A stretch of DNA of 5,545 bases. Origin: an uncultured Eubacteriales bacterium (GTDB lineage: Bacteria > Bacillota > Clostridia > Oscillospirales > CAG-272). Under the pieces are notes generated by a model. That model was not told the origin of the DNA. It did not search any database and saw nothing but the letters and a program-made list of their open reading frames with translations. Position 1 is the first letter of the stretch. Each line of letters starts with the position of its first letter. The stretch lies in contig CAKSLR010000085.1 in the NCBI GenBank assembly GCA_934467435.1, forward strand, positions 1 through 5,545, written 5' to 3'. The position numbers and the translations under genes are program-made. Below, one piece after another: positions 1-5,545 of this stretch.

Positions 1-365
1 CTGCCGCCGAACTCGCAGCCGCCGATGGCACCGATGCGCCCCTCGCCGAATTTTCCGAGACAGGCGCCGAGGAAGTACGCAGATGCCCGCATACTGCCCG
101 TCAGCGGGTCGGCAACCGCCGGCGGTGCGGCATGCGTAGGGTCGATCCGATACGTGTGTGCATCCATCCTTTCCATCTCCACCCCCATTCCCTCCAAAAT
201 CCGCAGGGCGATCCGGACATCGCGGATGTCCGGCAGATTGCCGATAAGAGATGGACCGTCACACAAAAGACATGCGGCAAGAATCGGCAGGGCGGCATTT
301 TTCGCCCCCCCGATGGGCACACTGCCGCAAAGTGCGCCACCCGGATGTACAATCAGTTTATTCAT
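1..365 (-). CDS. murA: UDP-N-acetylglucosamine 1-carboxyvinyltransferase (MurA/MurZ type), N-terminal part
   Basis: The product transfers enolpyruvate from phosphoenolpyruvate to UDP-N-acetylglucosamine, the first committed step of peptidoglycan synthesis in the cytoplasm. About 121 N-terminal residues are present out of roughly 420 usual for the family; the rest lies beyond position 1. The start MNKLIV, then GGAKNAALPILAA (catalytic-type Lys22 and Asn23), PDIRDV (45-50), MRAS (92-95) and GGC (115-117) follow the MurA pattern. Cys117 matches the E. coli Cys115 that reacts with PEP and fosfomycin, so the enzyme should be fosfomycin-sensitive. The stretch around MRASAYFLGACLGKF recalls the second Firmicutes paralogue (MurAB/MurZ) more than MurAA, judged from memory only. 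The ATG at 365 has GGAGA at 376-372, about 6 nt upstream. The gene starts a unit of its own, behind a terminator and a good promoter. Confidence 0.95.
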   Translation of the reverse strand, partial: MNKLIVHPGGALCGSVPIGGAKNAALPILAACLLCDGPSLIGNLPDIRDVRIALRILEGMGVEMERMDAHTYRIDPTHAAPPAVADPLTGSMRASAYFLGACLGKFGEGRIGAIGGCEFGG

Positions 366-379
366 ACGCCGTCTCCATA

Positions 380-431
380 CGGCACCGCCGGTGGCGTGCC
401 GCTTTATGCAAAATCGGCGCCACAGGGCGCC
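380..431 (-). other. two small hairpins in the murA 5' leader
   Basis: In the predicted untranslated leader of murA, GGCGCC at 431-426 pairs perfectly with GGCGCC at 421-416 across a 4-nt loop. Further on, CGGCAC at 401-396 pairs with GTGCCG at 385-380, extended by three GC pairs (395-393 with 389-387) past a one-base bulge. The second hairpin ends 4 nt before the GGAGA ribosome site, so it could affect access to it. No T-tract follows either stem, so they are not intrinsic terminators. I do not recognise a known riboswitch or T-box here. The structures are visible; any regulatory role is inference. Confidence 0.35.
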
Positions 432-440
432 TCTGCTTTC

Positions 441-469
441 ATCATACGCAAAAAACGGCGGTATGTGAA
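441..469 (-). promoter_or_regulatory. sigma-A-type promoter of murA
   Basis: On the minus strand TTCACA (469-464) is followed after exactly 17 nt by TATGAT (446-441). Each box matches five of six bases of the housekeeping consensus (TTGACA, TATAAT). Transcription should begin near 434, giving a leader of about 70 nt before the murA ATG at 365. The -35 box shares two bases with the T-tract of the preceding terminator, so the two transcription units are packed end to end. Confidence 0.75.
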
Positions 470-502
470 AAAGCCCGGCACCGGGGATTCCCGGCGCCGG
501 GC
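468..502 (-). terminator. rho-independent terminator closing the operon
   Basis: A 13-bp GC-rich stem (502-490 with 485-473) encloses a 4-nt loop and is followed on the minus strand by TTTTT (472-468). One position tells the strands apart: the 480/495 pair is a G-U wobble in minus-strand RNA but an A-C mismatch in plus-strand RNA. This points to the minus strand as the working direction. The inverted repeat is nearly symmetric, with TTTTT also at 503-507 on the plus strand, so it could stop transcripts from both sides. It lies 21 nt past the stop of the PHP remnant. Confidence 0.9.
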
Positions 503-523
503 TTTTTCATTGACTTTGTGCCT

Positions 524-1190
524 TTATGCTTCCCGAAACGGATAGAACTTATCCGCTTCGTTCAGTGCAAGTTCCCGTACCGCGTTCTCATAGATGGCGC
601 GGGCGGGACGCAACTCGCCCGGATGGTGGGCATCACTGCCGAGATAGAACCGGCAACCGCACTCCCTAGCAAATCGAAAAATGCGAAGAACACGGTGCAC
701 TTCCTCGGGCGTCTTTTGGGAAAAGGCAAAATCATCTGCCCTGATCTCCACCCTGCACCGCAGCGGGCAACTTTTTGAAACATATCGATGTACTGCGGCA
801 TCGGTCACGCCGTCAAGCCGCTCATGCCACAACCCGCTCGGTGCGATCAAAGAGCGGGCAAGGTGCGCAATTCCGATCTTATCAAACGGCAGATCCATTT
901 CCAGTTTCCTTGTGGCAACGGAAGAATTTCACGAACATGCGATGTTTTCTGCAGATAAAAGCCGTCATCCGTCCCGTCCTTCGATTTCCGATACGGCAAA
1001 TTCACGACTTTTGTGGGGAGATTCATAAAAACCCATTTTGCAGGGGATGTGTTCGCTCCAACCGTGATCGGTCATGCACAGGTAGCGATACCCGTTTCCC
1101 TCCCCATACTTCAGTCTGTTCGGGATCCGCCGAACAAGCCAACAGGAAACTGTGCAAATGAATGTCATGATCGACGCGATACGGTTCCAC
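524..1190 (-). pseudogene. decayed PHP-domain phosphoesterase (frameshifts and internal deletion)
   Basis: Pieces of one PHP-family metal-dependent phosphoesterase occur in the right order but in different reading frames. From the GTG at 1190 the first frame gives HDIHLHS and DPEQT; a second from about 1114 gives LKYGEGNGYRYLCMTDHGW; a third near 960-905 gives FYLQKTSHVREILPLPQ; a fourth from 904 gives LEMDLPFDKIGIAHL; a fifth at 801-751 gives MPQYIDMFQKVARCGAG; the fourth frame then resumes with VEIRADDFAFS and GCRFYLGSDAHHPGEL to the stop at 524. That is at least five breaks. Between LPLPQ and LEMDLPF the middle of the domain is missing, where intact relatives carry a metal-binding Glu and His (family knowledge from memory). 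The HxH, TDH and SDAH metal motifs survive, so decay seems fairly recent. An AAGGGG site stands 9 nt before the GTG, and the gene was evidently the last of the operon. The longest intact piece, 124 codons from the ATG at 898, could still be translated, but part of it is out of frame. Confidence 0.85.
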
Positions 1191-1226
1191 CCTCACAATC
1201 CCCTTGATTCTTTCATTTTTGTCATA

Positions 1227-2351
1227 TCACAGGGAGCGGAAATAAGCCACGGCGAGGTCAACCACCATACCGTAACTTTTCGTTCCCGCAGTTCCCTGGG
1301 ATTGCAGATAAGCGTTATTGACCGCACCGCTGATTTCACCCAGTTTGGAATCGGCATATTTCTTATAATACGTTTGATACCCGTAGATCTCATACTTGAC
1401 CGTATCGGCGTAATCGTTCCACACGCTGCGGTAAAGTTCTTTGTCTGCGCGGTAAAGGGCGGAGGTGACATATTCCATCAGATTCAGATACCCGCTGTAG
1501 CGGATATAGGTGTCATCGGATGCCGCACAGACCAAAAACGCCACAAAATTGGCTTCGTCCTCACGGGCGATGCCGCGCTGGTGTGCCAACTCATGCGCTG
1601 CGGTATAAGGAATGGTATAATCAGGCGGTTCGTGGTTGATGTTGGCTTCCCCCGTCATATAGGAGTACACCCCCGTCAGGTGCAGATACGACATCAACTC
1701 ACTGTTTGACACCAACTTGAGCCGGGAGGACATTTTCTGAACAAAAGGATAGGAAAGCGAAACTTGATCGTAGGCAGAAAGGAGTTTTTCATTCATTTCC
1801 GCGTAGGAATACGGCATGACGCTCCCGCCCTCATACCGCCATGTCAGTTCCGACGCCAGCGCATTTACCTCTGTTTGCAGACGCTTTGCCGTATCATAAA
1901 GATCCGCTGCGGCAGACGGTGCGCGTACCAGCCCCATTTTCTCATCCAGTGGACTGCCGCGGTACCCACAGCCGAGCGTAAAGACAAAAAGCCCGTAAAG
2001 GAGTGCGGGAACGGCAAGCAAAGCGCTGAGATACCGCACAAAATCTTCCCTTGTGCGGCAGGCATGCACGGCAAAGACGACAAGTAATACAAGAAGGACC
2101 GGCAGCGCCAGCAAAAGGCTCTCCCCGAGGGAAAACGGAATCCCGTTCGTCAAAAAAGCCAAAACCTGCCGGAAACACGCGCCAACCGTACCATGGATCG
2201 TATCGGCGAAACCCGATTGCAGACAGGAAATCAAGTGAAATACTGCCGCCACGGCAGCAAAGGTAAAGAGAACCGCCGCAGGAAGCGAAACCCATCGCCG
2301 TATTACCGCAAGTCGGTGAAGACCCCTGTTTTCTTTTTCCGTTCTATGCAT
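1227..2351 (-). CDS. DUF3810-type membrane protein, putative zinc metallopeptidase
   Basis: This 374-residue protein has three predicted membrane helices at about 21-41, 79-97 and 107-127, followed by a large domain probably outside the membrane. That domain holds HELAH (253-257), the HExxH zinc-binding motif, in the context PYTAAHELAHQRGIAREDEANF-like; Glu264 or Glu266 could supply a further ligand. The preceding TGEANIN (233-239) and the tail after EDEANF fit what I remember of DUF3810 proteins. Peptidase activity is inferred from the motif; substrate and role are unknown. The start was set at the ATG at 2351 because AAGGAGG lies 9 nt upstream. The ATG at 2360 abuts that site and the one at 2405 lies deep inside the preceding gene. 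The start overlaps the end of the RluA-type gene by 8 nt, so translational coupling is likely. The PHP remnant follows after 36 nt. Confidence 0.85.
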   Translation of the reverse strand: MHRTEKENRGLHRLAVIRRWVSLPAAVLFTFAAVAAVFHLISCLQSGFADTIHGTVGACFRQVLAFLTNGIPFSLGESLLLALPVLLVLLVVFAVHACRTREDFVRYLSALLAVPALLYGLFVFTLGCGYRGSPLDEKMGLVRAPSAAADLYDTAKRLQTEVNALASELTWRYEGGSVMPYSYAEMNEKLLSAYDQVSLSYPFVQKMSSRLKLVSNSELMSYLHLTGVYSYMTGEANINHEPPDYTIPYTAAHELAHQRGIAREDEANFVAFLVCAASDDTYIRYSGYLNLMEYVTSALYRADKELYRSVWNDYADTVKYEIYGYQTYYKKYADSKLGEISGAVNNAYLQSQGTAGTKSYGMVVDLAVAYFRSL

Positions 2352-3282
2352 TCCCTGCATCCTCCTTCCAAATTTCGCGCATATCCTGCGGCATCTGTGC
2401 GACAACCGTCATTCTGCCATAACAAGGATGAAAAAACGTCAATCGCTCGGCATGCAGCGCCTGCCGCGCAAACGCGGGATCTCCGCCATAAAGGGTATCC
2501 CCCACAATCGGCGCGCCACGGTGCGCCAGTTGTACCCGTAACTGATGCGTTCTCCCGGTTTTCGGATACAGGCGGAAAGAGTACCTGCCATTCCGCACAC
2601 CAACCATTCGGTATTCCGTGAAGGCGTCTTCCCCATCCCCCGGCAATACCACGGTGCGGCGAATGATGCTGTCCGCCTCCCGTGCCATCCCGTCCCGCAT
2701 CACGCCGTGTGCTGCCGGCAACGGTTGCGCGGTCACGGCGCAGTATTCTTTTTGCATACCGCCTGTCTGCAACTCCGCAGATAGAACACAGGCAGCCAAT
2801 TTATGACGTGAAAGCAGCACCACACCGCTGGTATCCCGATCCAACCGGTTGATCGGATAAACCTTCTCACCGGGCGGTAATGCCGCAGAAATCAGATCCA
2901 GCAACGTATCGCCGCGGTGTCCCGCCGAAGGGTGAGTCGGCATACCTGCCGGTTTATTGACGGCAAGAGCCCAGGCATCCGCAAACAGAATCGGAACGGT
3001 TTGACTGCCGCCGGAAAAGGTACACTGTTTCAGCGGCGTCGGTGCCCGGCACGCCGCCAGTGTCAGAACATCCCCAGCCTGCAGGACGCGGCGCACGGTG
3101 CACGCTTCCCCGTTACACAGGATGCCGCGGGGATGCGCTTTCCATTCGCGCAGCACCGCCGCCGATACCCCGTAGTTTTCCCGCAAAAGATGCTTTACCG
3201 TAACGCCATCCTCTTCCGCAAAGACCGCAATCGCCAAACTGCCATCCGGGGAAAACGGCGGAAAACCATGCGCCCTCAGCAT
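2344..3282 (-). CDS. RluA-family RNA pseudouridine synthase
   Basis: This 312-residue cytoplasmic enzyme should convert specific uridines of rRNA or tRNA to pseudouridine. An S4-like RNA-binding region lies at about 27-75 (VTVKHLLRENYGVS through VLQAGDVLTL). The catalytic domain follows, with VNKPAGMPTHPS (108-119) and NRLDRDTSG (145-153). Asp148 in RLD is the nucleophile expected from the family, and KTGRTHQLRVQ and GDTLYGG near the C terminus are typical. The target nucleotide cannot be told from sequence, so no gene symbol is given. The ATG at 3282 was chosen because GGGGAGG (3293-3287) lies 4 nt upstream; it overlaps the hydrolase stop by 7 nt (ATGCTGA). The longer frame up to 3348 lies inside the hydrolase gene and would only add a low-complexity extension. 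Length is normal for the family. Confidence 0.94.
   Translation of the reverse strand: MLRAHGFPPFSPDGSLAIAVFAEEDGVTVKHLLRENYGVSAAVLREWKAHPRGILCNGEACTVRRVLQAGDVLTLAACRAPTPLKQCTFSGGSQTVPILFADAWALAVNKPAGMPTHPSAGHRGDTLLDLISAALPPGEKVYPINRLDRDTSGVVLLSRHKLAACVLSAELQTGGMQKEYCAVTAQPLPAAHGVMRDGMAREADSIIRRTVVLPGDGEDAFTEYRMVGVRNGRYSFRLYPKTGRTHQLRVQLAHRGAPIVGDTLYGGDPAFARQALHAERLTFFHPCYGRMTVVAQMPQDMREIWKEDAGNA
2361..2367 (-). promoter_or_regulatory. ribosome binding site that fixes the DUF3810 gene start
   Basis: AAGGAGG on the minus strand (2367-2361) is a full Shine-Dalgarno match lying within the last codons of the upstream RluA-type gene. Its 9-nt spacing to the ATG at 2351 is normal, while an in-frame ATG at 2360 touches it directly and is unlikely to be used. 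Confidence 0.8.
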
Positions 3283-4250
3283 GACACCTCCCCTGCGTTC
3301 CGTGCCGACAACGCACGTACAAAGAACTGCCGCAGCGCTTGCTGACAACCTTCGGGATCGACAAGATACGAGGTGCCATGCCCGGCACCGGGCACATAAC
3401 GGACGCTCGCCCGCTTTCCCGCCGCGCGGGCATTCTCCATCCCCATTGTCATCGGCACAAAATCGTCCGCCATACCGTGAACCAAAAGAACCGGCAGATG
3501 TGCCGACCGAAGCGCCGCGGGAACATTGCCCTTTCGGAGATCAACCCCGGCAAACACACGGCAAAAGAGTGCCGCCGCCGGCAAAAGCGAGGAAAGCGGC
3601 AGACGGTACTTTGCCGCCGCATGACGCAAAATGGCAAGCGGGGATGTGTAACCGCAATCGGCAATGACGCCGCGAACCGTCGGCGGCAGGTCGCCGCCCG
3701 CAGCAAGCAGCACGCAGGAGGCCCCCATTGAGATTCCGTCAAGAAATATATTCTCCTTTTCCCCGAACCGGGCATACACATACTCTGCCCACGCAACGCA
3801 GTCTTCACTCTCCCGCACCCCGAAAGTGATATACTTTCCTTCACTTTCGCCATGCGCACGTTGATCTGCGAGCAACACGCGATACCCCATCTCCTCCAGG
3901 TAAAACGGCAACACACACCCAAAATCATGTTCCGCAAAAGAACGGTAACCGTGGAACAAAAGAAGAGTCACCCCGGCCGACCCGTCACCAAGCAGACGCC
4001 CCGCAAGACGCACGCCGTCGCGTGCCCGGATATAAACCCGCTCACCGCAGCAGGCGTCTGCATACCGCAGCCCCTGCGCAATCTTTGCCTCTGTCCCGCG
4101 AATGTCAGACATCTCCGCGCGACGCTCATAGCGTGCGCGCGGAGAAAGACGAAAGCGGCGGAAGGCAAACAGAAACACCGCATACCCCGCCGCCGCATAA
4201 AGAACCGCACAAAGAAAAGCGAAAAGAAGAATCCACAAAAGAACCGGCAT
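3276..4250 (-). CDS. membrane-anchored alpha/beta hydrolase
   Basis: This 324-residue protein begins with one hydrophobic segment (about 3-30) ending in the basic run FRRFR, a likely uncleaved anchor with the body on the cytoplasmic side; the topology is inferred. The alpha/beta hydrolase fold follows: LLLFHGYRS (96-104) forms the oxyanion region, DQRAHGES (129-136) is typical of the family, and GISMG (172-176) is the nucleophile elbow with Ser174. HGMADDFVP (258-266) supplies Asp262 and GAGHGTS (288-294) supplies His291, so the triad is complete. An esterase or acyl-hydrolase role is likely, but the substrate is unknown. The ATG at 4250 sits one base after the upstream stop (TGATATG) and lacks a good ribosome site, so translation probably depends on re-initiation. 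A longer frame to 4367 would run back through the preceding gene and is rejected. A strong hairpin lies in codons 36-46. Confidence 0.9.
   Translation of the reverse strand: MPVLLWILLFAFLCAVLYAAAGYAVFLFAFRRFRLSPRARYERRAEMSDIRGTEAKIAQGLRYADACCGERVYIRARDGVRLAGRLLGDGSAGVTLLLFHGYRSFAEHDFGCVLPFYLEEMGYRVLLADQRAHGESEGKYITFGVRESEDCVAWAEYVYARFGEKENIFLDGISMGASCVLLAAGGDLPPTVRGVIADCGYTSPLAILRHAAAKYRLPLSSLLPAAALFCRVFAGVDLRKGNVPAALRSAHLPVLLVHGMADDFVPMTMGMENARAAGKRASVRYVPGAGHGTSYLVDPEGCQQALRQFFVRALSARNAGEVSC
4113..4144 (-). repeat. strong inverted repeat (hairpin) inside the hydrolase gene
   Basis: CTCCGCGCG (minus 4144-4136) pairs with CGCGCGGAG (4121-4113), and ACGCT (4134-4130) with AGCGT (4126-4122). 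The result is a 14-bp, mostly GC stem with one bulged base (4135) and a 3-nt loop. It encodes residues 36-46 (SPRARYERRAE), just after the membrane segment. No T-tract follows, so it is not an intrinsic terminator. The Arg-rich coding with CGC codons may be enough to explain it. Confidence 0.7.
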
Positions 4251-4251
4251 A

Positions 4252-5343
4252 TCAGTGCCGCAGCGGAAGCGTAAAGCGTTCCACTTCCTTACCGTCCGAA
4301 CCAATCCGCACAAATTCCGCCCGCCCGGTATGTAAAATAAACCCGGTGCAACCGAACCCTTCTCCATTCATGCGGGATGCGCCGACAACAGGGTAGTTAT
4401 GATAAAACTTGCACCCCTCATCTCCTACGGGATAATACTCAAAGTGATGCGAGTGCCCACAGAGCATGAAATCGGGCGCCATGCGGTTGATGGCTCTGCC
4501 GAATACCGCATACGTTTCGGGCATGATATCAAAGCAACTTTTCATCGAATCGTTCGACATGAACGGGATGTGCGATATGGCAATCTTATACTTAGAGTCG
4601 GGCAGACGCATGAGCGACAGGTTCCGTGCTTCCCGCCGACGAAATTCTTCAAACCAGTTCAGGCCGCCGTATTCCACATTGTTATCCAGTTTATCCTCCC
4701 CGCAATCGACAACCACACCGCTGATGGGACCGAGGGTAAAAGAAAAATACGTTTTCTCACCGTCGGTTGCCAGGTGATCGGGCATCCGCTCCGCTAACCG
4801 ACCGCGGGTATCGTGGTTGCCGCGACCGACCACGACCGGGCGCACGCCGCCGCTGATTCTGCCGATAAAAGCGTTAATCTCCACCAACATCTCGTCGGTT
4901 TCAATCTCCCCGATATCGCCGTTGACGATATAAAAATCCGCTGCCCCGAATGCGGCGGCAGCACGTTCTGCTTGCGCATAATTGCTGGGATTATAGTTTC
5001 CATGTACATCGGCAAGGTACACACCGCGGATATTTTCTTCCTTTTTCAGAGGGTAAAAGAGGTATGTGACATGCTCTTCCTCCCCCGGTACGGTGCCGTA
5101 TGCCTTGCGCTGCTCAACGCGGCGGTAGGAAAGCGTATATTCCCCTGCATCGTCCAGCAGTTTTTGCGGCAGAGAAAATTTATGCACTTTTCTCTCAGTC
5201 GCATACACACCACTGCCGGACTCATAGACTTCTTTTCCGGCGACAAATAACCGACAGATCCCTGTTTCCCGCACATTCACAACAATCTGATACTCCCGGT
5301 GAATGGCAAATACATTGGGGTGACACGCCAAAAACCCTTCCAT
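4252..5343 (-). CDS. calcineurin-like metallophosphoesterase
   Basis: This 363-residue soluble protein (no signal peptide or membrane helix) has an N-terminal region of about 100 residues, rich in beta-type segments. A metallophosphoesterase domain follows with all the expected two-metal motifs: ADVHG (111-115), NGDIGE (141-146), GRGNHD (173-178), SHIPF (257-261) and CGHSHH (295-300). Such enzymes hydrolyse phosphomonoesters or phosphodiesters with Mn, Fe or similar metals; the substrate here cannot be read from sequence. The N-terminal part may be a substrate-binding or fibronectin-like domain; this is a guess from its composition. The ATG at 5343 is preceded by AAGGAGG (5359-5353) at a 9-nt spacing, which also overlaps the stop of the upstream gene. 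The stop at 4252 is one base from the hydrolase start. Confidence 0.93.
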   Translation of the reverse strand: MEGFLACHPNVFAIHREYQIVVNVRETGICRLFVAGKEVYESGSGVYATERKVHKFSLPQKLLDDAGEYTLSYRRVEQRKAYGTVPGEEEHVTYLFYPLKKEENIRGVYLADVHGNYNPSNYAQAERAAAAFGAADFYIVNGDIGEIETDEMLVEINAFIGRISGGVRPVVVGRGNHDTRGRLAERMPDHLATDGEKTYFSFTLGPISGVVVDCGEDKLDNNVEYGGLNWFEEFRRREARNLSLMRLPDSKYKIAISHIPFMSNDSMKSCFDIMPETYAVFGRAINRMAPDFMLCGHSHHFEYYPVGDEGCKFYHNYPVVGASRMNGEGFGCTGFILHTGRAEFVRIGSDGKEVERFTLPLRH

Positions 5344-5352
5344 TTTACCTGA

Positions 5353-5360
5353 CCTCCTTA
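5353..5360 (-). promoter_or_regulatory. ribosome binding site of the metallophosphoesterase gene, overlapping the upstream stop
   Basis: TAAGGAGG on the minus strand combines the TAA stop of the upstream protein with a full Shine-Dalgarno site. Spacing to the ATG at 5343 is 9 nt. A ribosome finishing the upstream gene stops on the site used for the next one, which supports a shared transcript. Confidence 0.8.
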
Positions 5361-5545
5361 TGCCTCCGCTTTCCGAAAAGAAGCGTGAAGTTCAATCGAC
5401 TCGGTTACCACGTCAGTTGAAAAATCCCATTTCTTGCCGTCATGCAACCAACCATCGAACACATACCCTTCCTTGGTCATTTTCTTCCACTCGTCAAGGG
5501 AAGCAAACTGTTCCGGTTCCTCCGCATAGAGGTCGGTGGCAAGAT
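5358..5545 (-). CDS. C-terminal end of a protein with an InlB B-repeat-like module
   Basis: Only the last 61 residues are in the window; the rest lies beyond 5545. The stretch GYVFDGWLHDGKKWDF, then STDVVTESIELHASF, follows the pattern of the InlB B-repeat (Listeria-Bacteroides repeat, a small beta-rich module usually ending in a form of LYAKW). That module is common in secreted or surface proteins of Firmicutes. The protein ends eight residues after the repeat-like motif in FRKAEA. There is no LPXTG motif, membrane helix or basic tail, so no cell-wall anchor is seen at this end. The nature of the main body is unknown. The gene stops 14 nt before the metallophosphoesterase and is probably in the same operon. 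Confidence 0.75.
   Translation of the reverse strand, partial: LATDLYAEEPEQFASLDEWKKMTKEGYVFDGWLHDGKKWDFSTDVVTESIELHASFRKAEA

Noticed and set aside
25..778. Overlapping plus-strand open frames through murA, the terminator and the PHP remnant
   Set aside because: They run antisense to recognisable proteins and across the terminator hairpin. Their composition (Arg, Pro, His rich) is typical of shadow frames in GC-rich DNA.
524..898. The 124-codon frame as an intact small gene
   Set aside because: It is the C-terminal part of the PHP family, starts at an internal Met, and contains an out-of-frame segment (801-751), so it is better read as part of the pseudogene.
1152..1709. Long plus-strand open frame of 185 codons
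   Set aside because: It lies opposite the DUF3810-type gene, shows no recognisable domain or ribosome site, and the minus-strand protein has clear family motifs.
2838..2864. Asn in place of the common His before RLD in the pseudouridine synthase motif (NRLDRDTSG)
   Set aside because: The catalytic Asp is present, and NRLDRDTSG is a usual form in clostridial RluA-type proteins as I recall them, so it is not a defect.
3821..3849. Perfect 9-bp inverted repeat CGAAAGTGA / TCACTTTCG with an 11-nt loop
   Set aside because: It lies inside the hydrolase coding sequence, and at this loop length one such repeat is plausible by chance in 5.5 kb. No promoter or operator context is seen.
1..5545. Search for CRISPR arrays, insertion sequences, tRNA or rRNA genes, attachment sites and defence genes
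   Set aside because: No regularly spaced repeats, transposase or integrase motifs, or tRNA-like sequence were seen on either strand.

Overview
The window looks like chromosomal DNA of a GC-rich member of the Clostridia (Firmicutes), probably an uncultured or gut-type lineage. This rests on strong AAGGAGG-type ribosome sites, a DUF3810-type membrane protein, an InlB B-repeat tail and a PHP relic of a kind I associate with Clostridia. The placement is inference from family resemblance, not a database match. Every gene I can support lies on the minus strand, so it reads from high to low coordinates.

In the order of transcription: (1) the end of a protein closing with an InlB B-repeat-like module (5358 to beyond 5545); (2) a calcineurin-like metallophosphoesterase (4252-5343); (3) a membrane-anchored alpha/beta hydrolase (3276-4250); (4) an RluA-family pseudouridine synthase (2344-3282); (5) a DUF3810-type membrane protein with a zinc-peptidase motif (1227-2351); (6) the decayed remains of a PHP-domain phosphoesterase (524-1190); (7) a rho-independent terminator (468-502). 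The junctions are very tight: a 14-nt gap, a 1-nt gap, a 7-nt overlap, an 8-nt overlap, then a 36-nt gap. This makes one polycistronic unit very likely. Its promoter lies outside the window.

After the terminator a new unit begins with a near-consensus sigma-A-type promoter whose -35 box overlaps the terminator T-tract. A leader of about 70 nt with two small hairpins leads to murA (365 to below 1), the first committed enzyme of peptidoglycan synthesis. It is cut off by the window edge just after the conserved active-site cysteine.

The operon genes do not form an obvious single pathway. They combine an RNA-modification enzyme, two hydrolases, a membrane peptidase candidate and a surface-type module. 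I see no CRISPR array, insertion sequence, tRNA, rRNA, integrase or defence cassette, and no convincing evidence of a new biological system. The most notable observations are the multiply broken PHP gene between intact neighbours, the fused terminator/promoter boundary before murA, a strong hairpin inside the hydrolase gene, and the uncharacterised HELAH membrane protein.
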